Below, piece after piece: positions 17,090 to 24,619 of a stretch of 36,221 nt of DNA. The notes below the pieces were generated by a model. That model saw only the letters and a list, made by a program, of their open reading frames with translations. It did no database searches and was not told the origin of the DNA. The position numbers were made by a program, and so were the translations under genes. The stretch is from positions 1 to 36,221 of the forward strand of contig JAHAZN010000002.1 of assembly GCA_018385335.1 (NCBI GenBank), read 5' to 3'. Origin of the DNA: Prevotella sp. (lineage in GTDB: Bacteria; Bacteroidota; Bacteroidia; Bacteroidales; Bacteroidaceae). Within the stretch, counting starts at the first letter, position 1; every line of letters begins with the position of its first letter.

Positions 17090-17518
17090 ATGACAGATAC
17101 AGAATTTAGAAATAGCATTTATCACATGTTCTCCAGAATTGTTGGATGTGCATTTGAATCATACAATTTCTATCATGAGAATGTAGATGAACTGACCTAT
17201 GAGGCGGGCTTCTACATGGAACTCGTTGATGCCGGATTTATTGTCCATCGTCAAGAAGAATTCCCGATTTACTACAAGGGTAGACCTACACCTGTACACC
17301 GCAGGATGGACTTGGTGGCTACCGATAAGGATCTTGGTAATGTAGTGATAGAACTGAAGTCTATCAACTATGTTGGTGATGAACAGAGGCGTCAGCTATG
17401 GTCTTACATGAAACTCATGGGTATCCGCTTTGGCTTCCTTGTAAACTTTAGTCCCAAAGGTGTGTTCTCCGAAAATTGGGAACTCGACGAGCAAACAGGT
17501 AAGTGTAAGAGGGTTTAG
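17090..17518 (+). CDS. GxxExxY family protein (PD-(D/E)xK nuclease-like)
   Basis: 142 aa, whole family length. It has the family pattern VGCAFESY, then NVDELTY, YYKGRP, and the core RMDLV...VVIELKSI followed by QLWSYMKLMGIRFGFLVNF. D74, E88 and K90 match the D...ExK arrangement of the PD-(D/E)xK fold, so nuclease chemistry is possible, but activity and biological role are not established for this family. The Gly that names the family (GxxExxY) is replaced by Asn31. The gene is clearly more AT-rich than its neighbours, stands alone, and is framed by imperfect inverted repeats, all of which point to acquisition as a cassette. Confidence 0.88.
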   Translation: MTDTEFRNSIYHMFSRIVGCAFESYNFYHENVDELTYEAGFYMELVDAGFIVHRQEEFPIYYKGRPTPVHRRMDLVATDKDLGNVVIELKSINYVGDEQRRQLWSYMKLMGIRFGFLVNFSPKGVFSENWELDEQTGKCKRV

Positions 17519-17595
17519 AACCGATGTAGCAGCAAATGCTGAGCATCAAACTTGATAGAAAGCTATGCCAAGTTGAGACAGAGGAAGAAGTAATC

Positions 17596-17685
17596 AAATC
17601 CTTACAAAAAATCTTTCTAAAAATAAGTGAACGATGTTTTTATGGGGTCGTCGCTTTGCTCCTCAAAATCTTTACTGAAAATCTT
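17596..17685. repeat. Right inverted-repeat block of the GxxExxY cassette
   Basis: The stretch holds AATC-CTT/AAAATC-TTT repeats at 17596-17625 and again at 17665-17685. The latter is the inverted counterpart of 17064-17084 (19 of 21 match), and GGTCGTCGC...CTCAAAATC (17646-17670) is a diverged counterpart of the outer left block. The other bases of 17519-17595 hold nothing recognisable. Confidence 0.6.
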
Positions 17686-17712
17686 TAGACAAATTCAAAT
17701 AATACAACAAAT

Positions 17713-19824
17713 ATGATGAAAAAAACATTGATGATGGCCATGGTGGCAATGACGAGCGCCACCACATTTGCCGACGAGGGAATGTGGACCCTCTACAACC
17801 TCCCACAACCCGTGTATGAAATCATGAAGAGCGAAGGTTTCGAGATGGACTACAACGACCTCTATCTCAACGACCACGCTATCAAGAACGCCTGCGTCAA
17901 CTTCAGCGGCTACTGCTCCGGCGTGGTGGTGTCACCCAACGGACTCGTTTTGACCAACCATCACTGCGGTTTCGAAGCCATCAGAAGTCACTCTACCGTG
18001 GAACACGACTATATGCTCAACGGCTTCTATGCCAAGAGCTACGAAGAAGAACTGCCCAACAAGGATATGTTCGTCAGTTTCATGATTGAACAGAAGGATG
18101 TCACACAGCAACTCGCCGACATGGGACTCTATCAACTCAGTCTCAAAGAACAGGAGATTTTTCTCGATTCCATCGAGAATGCCTGGTCAAAGGAGGTGAA
18201 GGCCAAGGATTCTACCCTGCGCCTCGAACTCAAACCCTTCTATGAGGGCAACGCCTTCTATGCCACCACCTATCGTGACTTCCGCGACCTCCGACTCGTC
18301 TTCACCATCCCTAAGTCGATGGGCAAGTTTGGCGGTGAGACCGACAACTGGATGTGGCCGCGACAGACCTGTGACTTCTCTGTCTTCCGTATCTATGCCG
18401 ACCCTAAGACTAACGGACCGGCAGACTATAACAAGGATAATGTGCCCTATCACCCTGCCTCATGGGCTAAGGTGTCGAGAGAAGGATATAAGGAGGGCGA
18501 CTTCTCCATGACCATCGGCTATCCGGGCTCCACCAACCGCTATCTCTCCAGCTATGGTATCCGTGAGATGCGTGATGCCGGCAACGAACCGAGAGCACAG
18601 GTGAGAGGGGTGAAACAGGAGGTGATGTGGCGACACATGATGGCCGATGAGGCAGTGCGCATCAAGTACGACTCTAAGTATGCACAGAGTTCTAACTACT
18701 GGAAAAACTCCATCGGCATGAACAAATGTATCGATAGCATAGGGCTCATCCAACAGAAAACCGATTACGAGGAGCGTATCCGTCACTACCAGGATTCCAC
18801 AGGTTATCTCAAGGACAAACTCGACTTCACCCTGATGAAAAAGCTCTACGACAAGCGCTTCGAACTGCGCAAGGCCTACACCCTCTTCCGTGAGACCTTC
18901 GTGCGTACCAATGAACTGACGACACGTGCCATGAAGGTGCATAATGGTATGGAGGTGAAAGGACCGGAGAATAAAAAGAAGAAACAATATGTGCTATTCG
19001 ATGACAATAGTGACACCTGGGACCTCGCTACCGACAAGGAGGTGCTGGCTGTGCTCATGGAGAACTATCGCCGACAGGTGGAGGCAAAGTATCTGCCCGA
19101 CTTTTACCAGACCATCGACAAGGTGTATGGAGGTAGCTGTGCCCGTTATGTGGAGGCACTCTATGATAAGTCGATGCTGATGAATAGTGGTAAGAAGTTG
19201 TATATCAACAAGAAAAACTTCAACAACGACCTGGGGGTGCAGATGGGACTCGAGCTCACCGATGTGATGACCAAGATGACCGCACCGATGAGTGAACTCC
19301 GTGACAGCATCGATTTGTTAGAGCGTTACCTCTGTAATGTGAAGTTGCGTATGGAGCAGGATATGCCTCACTATTCAGATGCCAACTTCACTATGCGTCT
19401 CAGCTACGGACAGGTGGGAGGCTTCCTTCTCAATGGTCAGCCCTCGGGTTATTACACCACGGCAGAGAGCATCCTGAAGAAGATGAAGACAGGTGACCGT
19501 GTCACCGACTATTTCGCCGAGCCGGTGATGCACGAGCTCTTCTCTGCTGCCGACTATGGGGCTTATGCCGACAAGACGACGGGTAAGATGCAACTCTGCT
19601 TCCTCACCAACAACGACATCACTGGTGGTAACAGTGGGTCGCCGATGTTCAATGGTAAGGGTGAGCTCATCGGTCTGGCCTTCGATGGCAATTGGGACAG
19701 TCTCTCAAGCGACATCCTCTTCGACCGACAGCTTGCCCGTTGCATCGGTGTAGATATCCGTTATGTCCTCTACATGATGGACCGTTGGGGCCATGCCGAC
19801 CGGCTCATCAATGAGATGAAATAA
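17713..19824 (+). CDS. dpp7: S46 family dipeptidyl-peptidase, DPP7-like
   Basis: 703 aa, normal for the family. Signal peptide about 1-20 (cut after TFA) sends it to the periplasm, where S46 enzymes remove N-terminal dipeptides from oligopeptides. The chymotrypsin-like triad is visible: His in LTNHHCGF (H83 or H84), Asp in WPRQTCDF (probably D221; D211 is less likely), and Ser in GGNSGSP (S641). The S1 site reads GLAFDGNWD, with Gly659 where DPP11 has Arg, so hydrophobic P1 residues (DPP7 type) are expected over Asp/Glu. The C-terminus, VDIRYVLYMMDRWG, is conserved. Two ATGs in tandem (17713, 17716) are both possible starts. It is a single-gene unit; no TAnnTTTG box is evident upstream. Confidence 0.93.
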   Translation: MMKKTLMMAMVAMTSATTFADEGMWTLYNLPQPVYEIMKSEGFEMDYNDLYLNDHAIKNACVNFSGYCSGVVVSPNGLVLTNHHCGFEAIRSHSTVEHDYMLNGFYAKSYEEELPNKDMFVSFMIEQKDVTQQLADMGLYQLSLKEQEIFLDSIENAWSKEVKAKDSTLRLELKPFYEGNAFYATTYRDFRDLRLVFTIPKSMGKFGGETDNWMWPRQTCDFSVFRIYADPKTNGPADYNKDNVPYHPASWAKVSREGYKEGDFSMTIGYPGSTNRYLSSYGIREMRDAGNEPRAQVRGVKQEVMWRHMMADEAVRIKYDSKYAQSSNYWKNSIGMNKCIDSIGLIQQKTDYEERIRHYQDSTGYLKDKLDFTLMKKLYDKRFELRKAYTLFRETFVRTNELTTRAMKVHNGMEVKGPENKKKKQYVLFDDNSDTWDLATDKEVLAVLMENYRRQVEAKYLPDFYQTIDKVYGGSCARYVEALYDKSMLMNSGKKLYINKKNFNNDLGVQMGLELTDVMTKMTAPMSELRDSIDLLERYLCNVKLRMEQDMPHYSDANFTMRLSYGQVGGFLLNGQPSGYYTTAESILKKMKTGDRVTDYFAEPVMHELFSAADYGAYADKTTGKMQLCFLTNNDITGGNSGSPMFNGKGELIGLAFDGNWDSLSSDILFDRQLARCIGVDIRYVLYMMDRWGHADRLINEMK

Positions 19825-19832
19825 CATTTTTA

Positions 19833-19900
19833 CAACGCCCCGGGGTGAGCATACATTGGCAGCGCCCCGGGGTGATATAAGAATTCCGTAGGCAACGCCC
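19833..19900. repeat. GC-rich intergenic repeats
   Basis: CGCCCCGGGGTGA occurs at 19836-19848 and 19863-19875, a 27-nt period, and a shorter related copy (CAACGCCC) follows at 19893-19900. Each full copy holds the palindrome CCCCGGGG. The rest of the 225-nt gap is AT-rich and contains the promoter at 19994. The pattern suggests an intergenic repeat family and does not look like a coding relic. Confidence 0.6.
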
Positions 19901-19972
19901 AGAACCGAAGGTCGCCGGTAGAGGCAAAGGGCAAAAAAATCTTAAAATTCGTAAATGGAGGGGTAAAAATCC

Positions 19973-20001
19973 TTTAGTTAGAAAAAATTGCTTTAAATTT
20001 G
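19973..20001 (+). promoter_or_regulatory. Promoter of fimbrial module A
   Basis: TAAATTTG at 19994-20001 is a perfect TAnnTTTG box. TTTA at 19973-19976 is the nearest -33-like element, with a 17-nt spacer, slightly short. The predicted start near 20008 gives a leader of about 40 nt before the GTG at 20050. Confidence 0.55.
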
Positions 20002-20049
20002 CAGACGTGTGTACTAGGAAATGAATGAATAATTAACGAAAACACGTCT

Positions 20050-21414
20050 GTGAGGAATCACATATACATATATAATAAGGTGAAACGTTGGGTTGTCATT
20101 CTACTACTAATCTTGACATCCACGGCTGTTGACGCGCAGAAGCTCGATGAGAGGAGAGTGGTAGATACACTCACCATGAAAGAGCGTATCGCTCTACGCA
20201 CTAATGCCATCGACTGGGCACTCATGCTGCCCAACATCGGTGTCGAATATGATGTGCGCGGCACCAACTGGAACCGTTGGACCGTTGGGCTCTCTCTTCG
20301 TGGCAACTGGCAGACCTCACACACGTATAAACCCGGTATCGTATATAATCTCTTTGGGTTCAAGGCTGAGGTGCGCAACTATTATCGACTCCGTCAGCTA
20401 AGTAGCCGAGTCAAGCCCCAGACAGCGTTTCTTGATAAGTTATTCTCCGTGCGTAGAGAGAATATCAATCATCCGCTAACCACCTACTACAAAGGTGGTT
20501 ATCTCTCCTATACTACCTATTCGCTGAAGTTTGGTACCGAAGGCAAACAAGGGTCAGCCATCACCTTAGGCTTCTCCCTGGGTATGGTGAAACCCCTCTA
20601 CACCTTCCCCAACGGCAACTCCATCGACCTCGACCTCGGTGCAGCTGCCGGATTGGCTTATGCCAAGACCGACACTTACATCCTTGACAGGGAGAGCAAC
20701 TGCTATCCCGTCACCGAGGTAGGCAAGTGGTCGTTGGTGCCTCATCCCGTGCTGAGTGAGCTTCGCGCCTCTTTCGTCTATCGTTTCGGCAACTACCCCA
20801 TCACCAAGAAATACCGCTTCCGCTACGATGTTGACCTTACCTTTATGGCACGTCAGGACTCTATCAAGGATGCGAGAGCAAAAGAACGCATGGAAAGACT
20901 CTATGCTGACAGTGTGGGTAAGGTGGTGCGCGAGGCATTCTTCCATATCTACGACTCTATCGCCAAGATCAACCAGCAGAAGGCTGACTCTATCAGTCGT
21001 GCTAAGAGTATGCAAGACAAGGAGGCTGCTGCCAAGGTCAAGGCTGCTGCTGCCGCAACAAAACTTGCCGCCAAGGCAGCAAGCAAGGCTACGGCTGACA
21101 GTATCAAGGCCGCCCAAAAAGCCGCTGCCGACAGTATCAAGGCTGCTAAGAAAGCACCCGTCAAGGAGGCAGAGACCATTGTTCCTGCTGATTCCGCCGC
21201 TGTCGATACCACAACTGCTGTCACTCCTCCTGTAGAACAACCTTCGGAAGAACAGCAACAACCAGCAGAGGAGCAGCCCGCCGCTGAGCAACCAGCAGAG
21301 GAGCAGCCCGCCGCCGAGCAGCCAGCAGAGGAACAGCCCGCCGCTGAACAGCCCGCGGAGGAGCAGCAACAACCAGCGGCTGCCGCTGAAGAAGGAAAGG
21401 AGGGAGAGCAATGA
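20050..21414 (+). CDS. DUF3575 outer-membrane protein with TolA-like stalk and PE-rich tail
   Basis: 454 aa. Signal peptide 1-29 (cut after AVDA), then a DUF3575 beta-barrel-like domain at about 40-270 (RTNAIDWALMLPNIGVEYDV..., ending SFVYRFGNYPI). Residues about 275-375 are an Ala/Lys/Glu helix with repeats of ADSIKAA, similar in character to the TolA stalk, which crosses the periplasm in other bacteria. The tail (about 395-450) is built from a 10-residue unit EEQPAAEQPA, three full copies coded by a 30-nt DNA repeat at 21268-21357. The start is GTG: the frame upstream has a stop at 20026-20028 and no other start codon. It heads the fimbrial module and its stop overlaps the next ATG by 4 nt. 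DUF3575 proteins are regular partners of fimbrillin loci in Bacteroidetes. Confidence 0.85.
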   Translation: MRNHIYIYNKVKRWVVILLLILTSTAVDAQKLDERRVVDTLTMKERIALRTNAIDWALMLPNIGVEYDVRGTNWNRWTVGLSLRGNWQTSHTYKPGIVYNLFGFKAEVRNYYRLRQLSSRVKPQTAFLDKLFSVRRENINHPLTTYYKGGYLSYTTYSLKFGTEGKQGSAITLGFSLGMVKPLYTFPNGNSIDLDLGAAAGLAYAKTDTYILDRESNCYPVTEVGKWSLVPHPVLSELRASFVYRFGNYPITKKYRFRYDVDLTFMARQDSIKDARAKERMERLYADSVGKVVREAFFHIYDSIAKINQQKADSISRAKSMQDKEAAAKVKAAAAATKLAAKAASKATADSIKAAQKAAADSIKAAKKAPVKEAETIVPADSAAVDTTTAVTPPVEQPSEEQQQPAEEQPAAEQPAEEQPAAEQPAEEQPAAEQPAEEQQQPAAAAEEGKEGEQ

Positions 21415-22817
21415 GAGAGATGAGACAACTTTTAGGCATGTTCCTGTTGACGCTGACCCTCTGTCTTTCCTGTACCGATGCAGAGTTGTGTTATCAGCCC
21501 AACCACCCCCACAGGGCGGATGCTAAGTTCTCCTTTGATTGGGGTTCCTACCAGGAGATTCCCGATTCGATGTTGGTCATCTGCAACCGTGTCGTCAACT
21601 TATGGAAGGCTGCCGCTGTGGTAAACAGTCAAACAAACATAGGCCACTTCATCTTCAACGCTCCCCGCGTACCGGCTGAAGAGACGCCAGCTCCCCCCAC
21701 TGAGGGCGAAGAGACGGATACCCCCACTGAGGGCGAAGAGACAGATACCCCCGCTGAGGGCGAAGAGACAGATACCCCCGCCCCCTCCACTCGCGCTGCT
21801 ATATCTTCCCCTGAGTCCGACAGGTTCTCGTTGCCTGTAGGTACTTATAAGTTTTTGACTATCAGCTGCGATACTACCGAGCTCGACTATACCAATGTGT
21901 ATAAGTTCCTCAACGACAACACGGGCATGGTGCTCCAAGATGTCGATGTGAGCTATAAGACCTATGGCATCCGCGACAAAGGCTATCGAGGCTTCCGTCC
22001 GGGATGGGAGGATAACAACAACTATGGTGCGCGCTATATGCAGCCCGATGTCTATCCCCTGTTCTACGACACCATAGCCCCACGCGACCTCAACCTCGGA
22101 GAGACCATGCGTTGCCATTTCACTCCCAATGCGCTCACGCAGAACATCGATGTCTATCTCACCATCAAGAAGAAGTCGGAGAACAACCACTTCACTATCG
22201 ACAGCGTGCAGGCTGAGTTGGCGGGCATCCCCATCTCCCTCAACCTCTCCACAGGTTACTTAGACATCACCAAGACCGCCAAGCTCCCCTTCCGCATGGA
22301 CCGCTATGTCGATGGGCAGAAGCTCGAGGTGGTGAAAGACAGTGAGGGGAAGATTGTCAGCAGTGGCGATACCCACGAATCTACCGAGATAGAGTGTCAT
22401 GGCAATATCGACTGCACGGGCATCGTCTATAACGCCGACCCCGAAGCCCTCAGTGGTCCGGGTATCATGCAGCTCGCCATCTATCTCACCATAGAGAAGA
22501 AGATTCCCATCTATCAGCGTGACCAGAATGGTGACCTCGTCCTCGATGACAACGGACAGCTCATCATCATCGGCTACAACACCATGCGCTCGGCAAAGAT
22601 GATACAGGGAAAGATTAACCTCTTTCACACCCTCCGTGAGGCTGACCTCCTCGAATACCTTGCTGGCGGACGTTATGTGAAGAAGAAGGTTGACCATGCC
22701 GTGCTCCGCATCAATGCCGATGTGGAACTCAATGCCGACAATATCAGTGAGGAGTCGAACGAAGGTATGGACAGTTGGGTGAGCAGCGGTTCCAAGGACA
22801 TCATCATCGATATCTAA
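21411..22817 (+). CDS. DUF5119 family lipoprotein of the fimbrial locus
   Basis: 468 aa. Lipoprotein signal with C21 (CLSC). The first 80 residues have the DUF5119 pattern (ELCYQPNHPHRADAKFSFDWG, IPDSMLVICNRVVNLWK). A Pro/Thr/Glu linker at about 95-122 is coded by three copies of a 27-nt repeat and is absent from typical members. The rest is beta-rich (FDTIAPRDLNLGETM, LNLSTGYLDITKTAKLPFRMD). DUF5119 proteins are lipoproteins found next to fimbrillin genes and are thought to be minor or anchor components; no biochemical role is established. It overlaps the DUF3575 gene by 4 nt (ATGA at 21411-21414), so the two are translated together. Confidence 0.8.
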   Translation: MREMRQLLGMFLLTLTLCLSCTDAELCYQPNHPHRADAKFSFDWGSYQEIPDSMLVICNRVVNLWKAAAVVNSQTNIGHFIFNAPRVPAEETPAPPTEGEETDTPTEGEETDTPAEGEETDTPAPSTRAAISSPESDRFSLPVGTYKFLTISCDTTELDYTNVYKFLNDNTGMVLQDVDVSYKTYGIRDKGYRGFRPGWEDNNNYGARYMQPDVYPLFYDTIAPRDLNLGETMRCHFTPNALTQNIDVYLTIKKKSENNHFTIDSVQAELAGIPISLNLSTGYLDITKTAKLPFRMDRYVDGQKLEVVKDSEGKIVSSGDTHESTEIECHGNIDCTGIVYNADPEALSGPGIMQLAIYLTIEKKIPIYQRDQNGDLVLDDNGQLIIIGYNTMRSAKMIQGKINLFHTLREADLLEYLAGGRYVKKKVDHAVLRINADVELNADNISEESNEGMDSWVSSGSKDIIIDI

Positions 22818-22869
22818 GGAGAGCCGTCACGCAGCGTAACAAGAAGAGAGAAAACAAAAACGACAAGAT

Positions 22870-24522
22870 ATGAAGAAGACAATCTTTAAGGTAACAACCT
22901 TAGCACTCATGGCAGTGATGACCGTTGCCTGTTCCGAGTCTTATCCCGGACAGAACTACGTCTATGACACCACCGACAACCCCATCAACGGTGAGGGTAT
23001 CGGCGATGAGCAGTTGGCCGACGTGAAGGTCTATGCCACTAAACGCTATTTCTTCTCTGTCATGGCACAGAGCGGAACGAAGGGCCTCACCCGTGGTACG
23101 GGCGCCATCGACAAACCCAGTAGTGGAACGACAGATGAGGAGCAGTACGACTTCCTCAAGAAGTTGCGCAACAAGAACTTCAATATCTATGCCTTCCGTT
23201 ATGGTAAGAATGCTCAGGGGCCGCAGTCAACCGATGCCAACCTGCAGATGACCACCAATAAGGACCACTCACCTTCGGCCTACTATGACGCTGCCAACGA
23301 CCACGTCGTTATCGATAACCCCAAGCATTATGACAAAGGTATCTATGGCAGCATCGAGGCAGGTGCGCCCAACGAGCCAGAGACCGCCTACCGCTTCGTG
23401 CTCTATGAAGAGCCCCTGCCTGCACCTATCATCGTGCCCGGACAGACTGGTCGCGACTCTGTCACCTTCTATTATCCCACGCTCTATCAGGAGACGGGCT
23501 ACAACTTCTTCGGCTATTTCTTCGATGGCTCAGAACGTAATTGTACCCGTAATGAGGACCATATCACCTACGACATAGAGATCGATGGTGCCCAGGACCT
23601 CATGCTTGGTCGTGCGCCTGCCCTTGGACAGGGCGACAACTGGATGAAGCTCGCACAGATGCTTTCCGGTAACGACCATATCATCGACCCAGGCAATGAG
23701 GAGCAGTTGGATAAGCTGAAGAACAGCGATGCCTTTGTCCGCATCCTCAACAGTCAGACAGGCTACTCCGCCTACTCCTCTCGTCGTGGTGTCCATCCCA
23801 TCATCGACCTCCACCACTGCCTCACCCGTCTGAAGTTTGCCGTGGTGCCCGCTGCCCGCACTGCCGTTGATGTCGTCATCGACTCCATCCTTGTCTGGTC
23901 GCCCTACCAGGCCACCGTCAAGGTTGCCGCCCGCACTAACACCTTCGAGGAGTTGGACAACTCGCAGTCGGTTACCTGGCAGGCTGATGAAGCCGACCGT
24001 ATGGCGTTCAAGAGCGACACCACCTTCTCCACCCCTACCTATCGCTGGTTAGGTTTGCAGGCCGACTCTCCCGACGGCTTCGAGACCTGTGGTGCTTTAG
24101 AGGACTTCGATATGGGTGACCTCATGCAGTGGGATCTCGACGAGCGCGGAGAGCGTCATGTCATCTCCTGGGAGGGCGACGTACCCTTTATAGAGCGCAC
24201 GCGTCACAACTTCGACGGCTCCCTAATGGTGCCCGAGACCGACTCGCTGGCTCTCCTCATCTGCTGGCATCAGGCCATCTCCAACCGCGACAACAACGGC
24301 AATCAGCAGGTGGTGAGCAACCAGACCATCTATCGCATCGGGGCACCCAACCAGGGACAGGGAACTGGTGTCACCCCACGCTTCCGTCAGGGCTATTACT
24401 ACAACATTATCATCGGTGTCTATGGTATGGAGAAGATTGTGGTTATCCCCAATGTCGATGCTTGGCAGGAGGGTGGCGATGTGCCTATCGACCCCGATGA
24501 GCAAGACCCTATATGGCAGTAG
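22870..24522 (+). CDS. Fimbrillin family lipoprotein (Mfa-like) 1
   Basis: 550 aa. Lipoprotein signal with C21 (TVAC). A Thr-Arg pair at R75 (GLTRGTG) is where related fimbrillins are cut by an Arg-specific protease to release the lipidated N-terminus. The C-terminus has the fimbrillin ending FRQGYYYNIIIGVYGMEKIVV...VDAWQEGGDVPIDPDEQ, where the last strand is expected to be exchanged between subunits. It could be a pilin subunit or the anchor/tip subunit; the long length and its position first among the three suggest anchor or minor subunit, but this is inference. It sits 52 nt after the DUF5119 gene in the same operon. Confidence 0.85.
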   Translation: MKKTIFKVTTLALMAVMTVACSESYPGQNYVYDTTDNPINGEGIGDEQLADVKVYATKRYFFSVMAQSGTKGLTRGTGAIDKPSSGTTDEEQYDFLKKLRNKNFNIYAFRYGKNAQGPQSTDANLQMTTNKDHSPSAYYDAANDHVVIDNPKHYDKGIYGSIEAGAPNEPETAYRFVLYEEPLPAPIIVPGQTGRDSVTFYYPTLYQETGYNFFGYFFDGSERNCTRNEDHITYDIEIDGAQDLMLGRAPALGQGDNWMKLAQMLSGNDHIIDPGNEEQLDKLKNSDAFVRILNSQTGYSAYSSRRGVHPIIDLHHCLTRLKFAVVPAARTAVDVVIDSILVWSPYQATVKVAARTNTFEELDNSQSVTWQADEADRMAFKSDTTFSTPTYRWLGLQADSPDGFETCGALEDFDMGDLMQWDLDERGERHVISWEGDVPFIERTRHNFDGSLMVPETDSLALLICWHQAISNRDNNGNQQVVSNQTIYRIGAPNQGQGTGVTPRFRQGYYYNIIIGVYGMEKIVVIPNVDAWQEGGDVPIDPDEQDPIWQ

Positions 24523-24619
24523 GCGTTGCCACTGCCTCGATGACAGAAAAAAATCATTTAACGAGAATATAAACAACAATTTTTTAATTCACTTTTTTAT
24601 TCACTAATTTTTTTCAATT

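Noticed and set aside
16986..17712. A complete insertion sequence
   Set aside because: No transposase with DDE or HUH motifs and no clear target-site duplication; only the GxxExxY gene and inverted repeats are visible.
19833..19900. CRISPR array
   Set aside because: Only two 13-nt copies plus a partial, with spacers about 14-17 nt and no cas genes; too short for CRISPR repeats.
24523..24619. Separate promoter for the major fimbrillin
   Set aside because: The gap is A/T-rich but contains no TAnnTTTG box at proper spacing from a TTTG element.
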